Assembly: GCA_947494195.1 (NCBI GenBank)
Contig: CANLUC010000002.1
Location: forward strand, 496,001 to 560,000
Source: an uncultured Nesterenkonia sp.
GTDB lineage: Bacteria; Actinomycetota; Actinomycetes; Actinomycetales; Micrococcaceae
Length of the DNA: 64,000 nt
Reading direction: 5' to 3'
Every line of letters starts with the position of its first letter. Within the stretch, counting starts at the first letter, position 1. The notes below the pieces were generated by a model that was not told the DNA's origin, did no database searches, and worked only from the letters and a program-made list of their open reading frames with translations. A program made the translations under genes and the position numbers. Below, piece by piece: positions 63,041-64,000 of this stretch.

Positions 63041-63856
63041 ATGGAGCACGAGGACGATGCTGGGCGCCAGCGCGGGGAGGCCCTGCCGTCGTCGTCCGCT
63101 GTCAGTGCCGGTCGAAGTCTCTCCATCTCCTCGCCCGTGCTGATCCTCGGCGGGCCATCTCCGGCGGCCTCTGAGCTGAGCCAACGCCTGCGCGGGCTCG
63201 ACGTCAAGGTGCTCCAGGCCTCCAGCGGCGAGGCTGCGCGAGCGAGCCTGCGTGCGGATGTGCCGGAGATCTTCGTGGTGGACGTCCGCTCCAGCCGCAG
63301 GGTCGCCGATCTCGACGCGATTCTCCTGGAGCTTCGGGCCAGCGGGGAACACACGGCGGCGCTGCTGTGGTTCGACGCCGAGGTGGAGCGTGCGGAGGTC
63401 CTGGAGGTGGTCCAACCGCTGGACGACCACATGACCGGGGTGATCACGGTGGAGGAGTCCCTGCGCAGGCTGCACCTGATGACCGCTCGACTTCCCGCCC
63501 GGGCCGAGGGTGAGCGACTCGTGGTCGGAGACCTGGAGCTGGACACCACGGCTCGGACGGTGCGCCGGGGAGAGCGAGACATCGACCTCTCCGACACCGA
63601 GTTCCGGCTGCTGCGGCTGCTCATGCGCCACGCCAGGACCGTGCTCCCCAAGGCCGAGATACTGCAACAGGTCTGGGCCTACGAGTTTGCTGGGCAGGCC
63701 AACATCGTCGAGCTCTACATCTCCTACGTGCGCAAGAAGATCGAGGCGGGGATGCCGCGCATGATCCACACGGTGCGCGGTGCCGGCTACGTGCTGCGCC
63801 CGGCCGAGACCGAGGCTGCCGCGGAGCAGTCGGTAACCAGCTCCTCCCCGCGCTGA
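63041..63856 (+). CDS. OmpR-type response regulator with degenerate receiver
   Basis: A 271-residue regulator. Residues 30-150 align with a receiver fold (VLILGG, EIFVVDVRSS with Asp81), but the acidic pocket is Gly37-Gly38 instead of Asp-Asp. A Trp occurs where Thr/Ser is usual, and the conserved Lys is not evident. The C-terminal winged helix is normal (VGDLELDTTARTVRRGERD, LSDTEFRLLRLLMRHARTVL, AEILQQVWAY, NIVELYISYVRKKI, IHTVRGAGYVLRP). It may not be phosphorylated in the usual way. No kinase gene is in the window. Confidence 0.85.
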   Translation: MEHEDDAGRQRGEALPSSSAVSAGRSLSISSPVLILGGPSPAASELSQRLRGLDVKVLQASSGEAARASLRADVPEIFVVDVRSSRRVADLDAILLELRASGEHTAALLWFDAEVERAEVLEVVQPLDDHMTGVITVEESLRRLHLMTARLPARAEGERLVVGDLELDTTARTVRRGERDIDLSDTEFRLLRLLMRHARTVLPKAEILQQVWAYEFAGQANIVELYISYVRKKIEAGMPRMIHTVRGAGYVLRPAETEAAAEQSVTSSSPR

Positions 63857-63915
63857 GGCGGCGACCCTCGTGGGGCGGCTTATTACTCGACGGTAGCTTG
63901 TGGCACACTGAGCCC

Positions 63916-64000
63916 ATGCATGTGATCTTTCGCACCCTCTTGATTCTGCTGCGTGCCCGGCGTCGGCCCTCGATCACCCCATGGGAGTCTTCGGTGCTCG
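63916..64000 (+). CDS. Start of a thioesterase-like gene (cut by window end)
   Basis: ATG 63916 opens 28 codons (MHVIFRTLLILLRARRRPS and on) that run off the window. This beginning resembles actinobacterial acyl-CoA thioesterase-like (4HBT) proteins. Too short to be certain. Confidence 0.5.
   Translation, partial: MHVIFRTLLILLRARRRPSITPWESSVL

Overview
The window is high-GC DNA with short spacers, many 4-bp ATGA/GTGA start-stop overlaps and frequent GTG starts. Its gene content points to an actinobacterium of the Micrococcaceae: a C50 carotenoid cluster (idi-crtB-crtI-crtYe-crtYf-crtEb), fused PutA, SigK/RskA with a fasciclin lipoprotein, CsoR-CopZ-CopA and a DUF222-HNH protein. A Nesterenkonia- or Arthrobacter-like organism is my inference. 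It looks chromosomal throughout. I see no rRNA, tRNA, CRISPR array, insertion sequence, prophage or plasmid function.

Layout. 0-7.3 kb: penicillin-binding lipoprotein, TrmB, a BCCT osmolyte transporter, a stand-alone winged-helix protein, a CPBP-family membrane protein without its catalytic residues, and a Tam-like methyltransferase. 7.4-14.6 kb: metals (a periplasmic AztD-like zinc chaperone behind two Zur-like boxes; CsoR, CopZ and CopA around a clear CsoR operator), then PhzF and a frameshifted membrane gene. 14.6-16.1 kb: a DUF222-HNH gene whose promoter carries a LexA-type box. 16.2-26.9 kb: a FecE-type ATPase, a DHFR-like protein, a two-HTH regulator divergent from putA, an M14 carboxypeptidase, PaiB and an amidohydrolase.

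26.9-31.3 kb: siderophore-iron uptake (two FecCD permeases divergent from a binding lipoprotein and a siderophore-interacting flavoprotein) with a DtxR-like box between them. 31.3-35.2 kb: RlmN and a short UvrA-like ABC protein. 35.1-42.1 kb: ModB and ModA without ModC, an aminotransferase, a membrane-anchored molybdopterin oxidoreductase, RskA, SigK and a fasciclin lipoprotein. SigK-type promoters lie upstream of both the oxidoreductase and the fasciclin gene, so this reads as a compact SigK regulon with molybdate uptake next to it. 42.2-48.4 kb: an SDR-DUF2867 protein, then the carotenoid operon.

48.4-53.6 kb: a VOC protein, a hexapeptide acetyltransferase, PurB, and an unfamiliar pair made of a WXG100-like helical protein and a helical/alpha-beta-hydrolase protein. 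53.2-64 kb: a PF04020 membrane protein, HisC, branched-chain 2-oxoacid dehydrogenase E1-alpha/E1-beta/E2, a GerMN-like lipoprotein, a CitE-like lyase, a 3-hydroxyisobutyryl-CoA hydrolase-like protein, alanine dehydrogenase, a response regulator with a degenerate receiver, and the first codons of a probable thioesterase.

The points most worth following are the LexA-controlled, apparently leaderless HNH gene, the two SigK promoters, the WXG-like/hydrolase pair, the inactive CPBP protein, the two-HTH regulator, and a recurring pattern of short tandem duplications at gene 3' ends.
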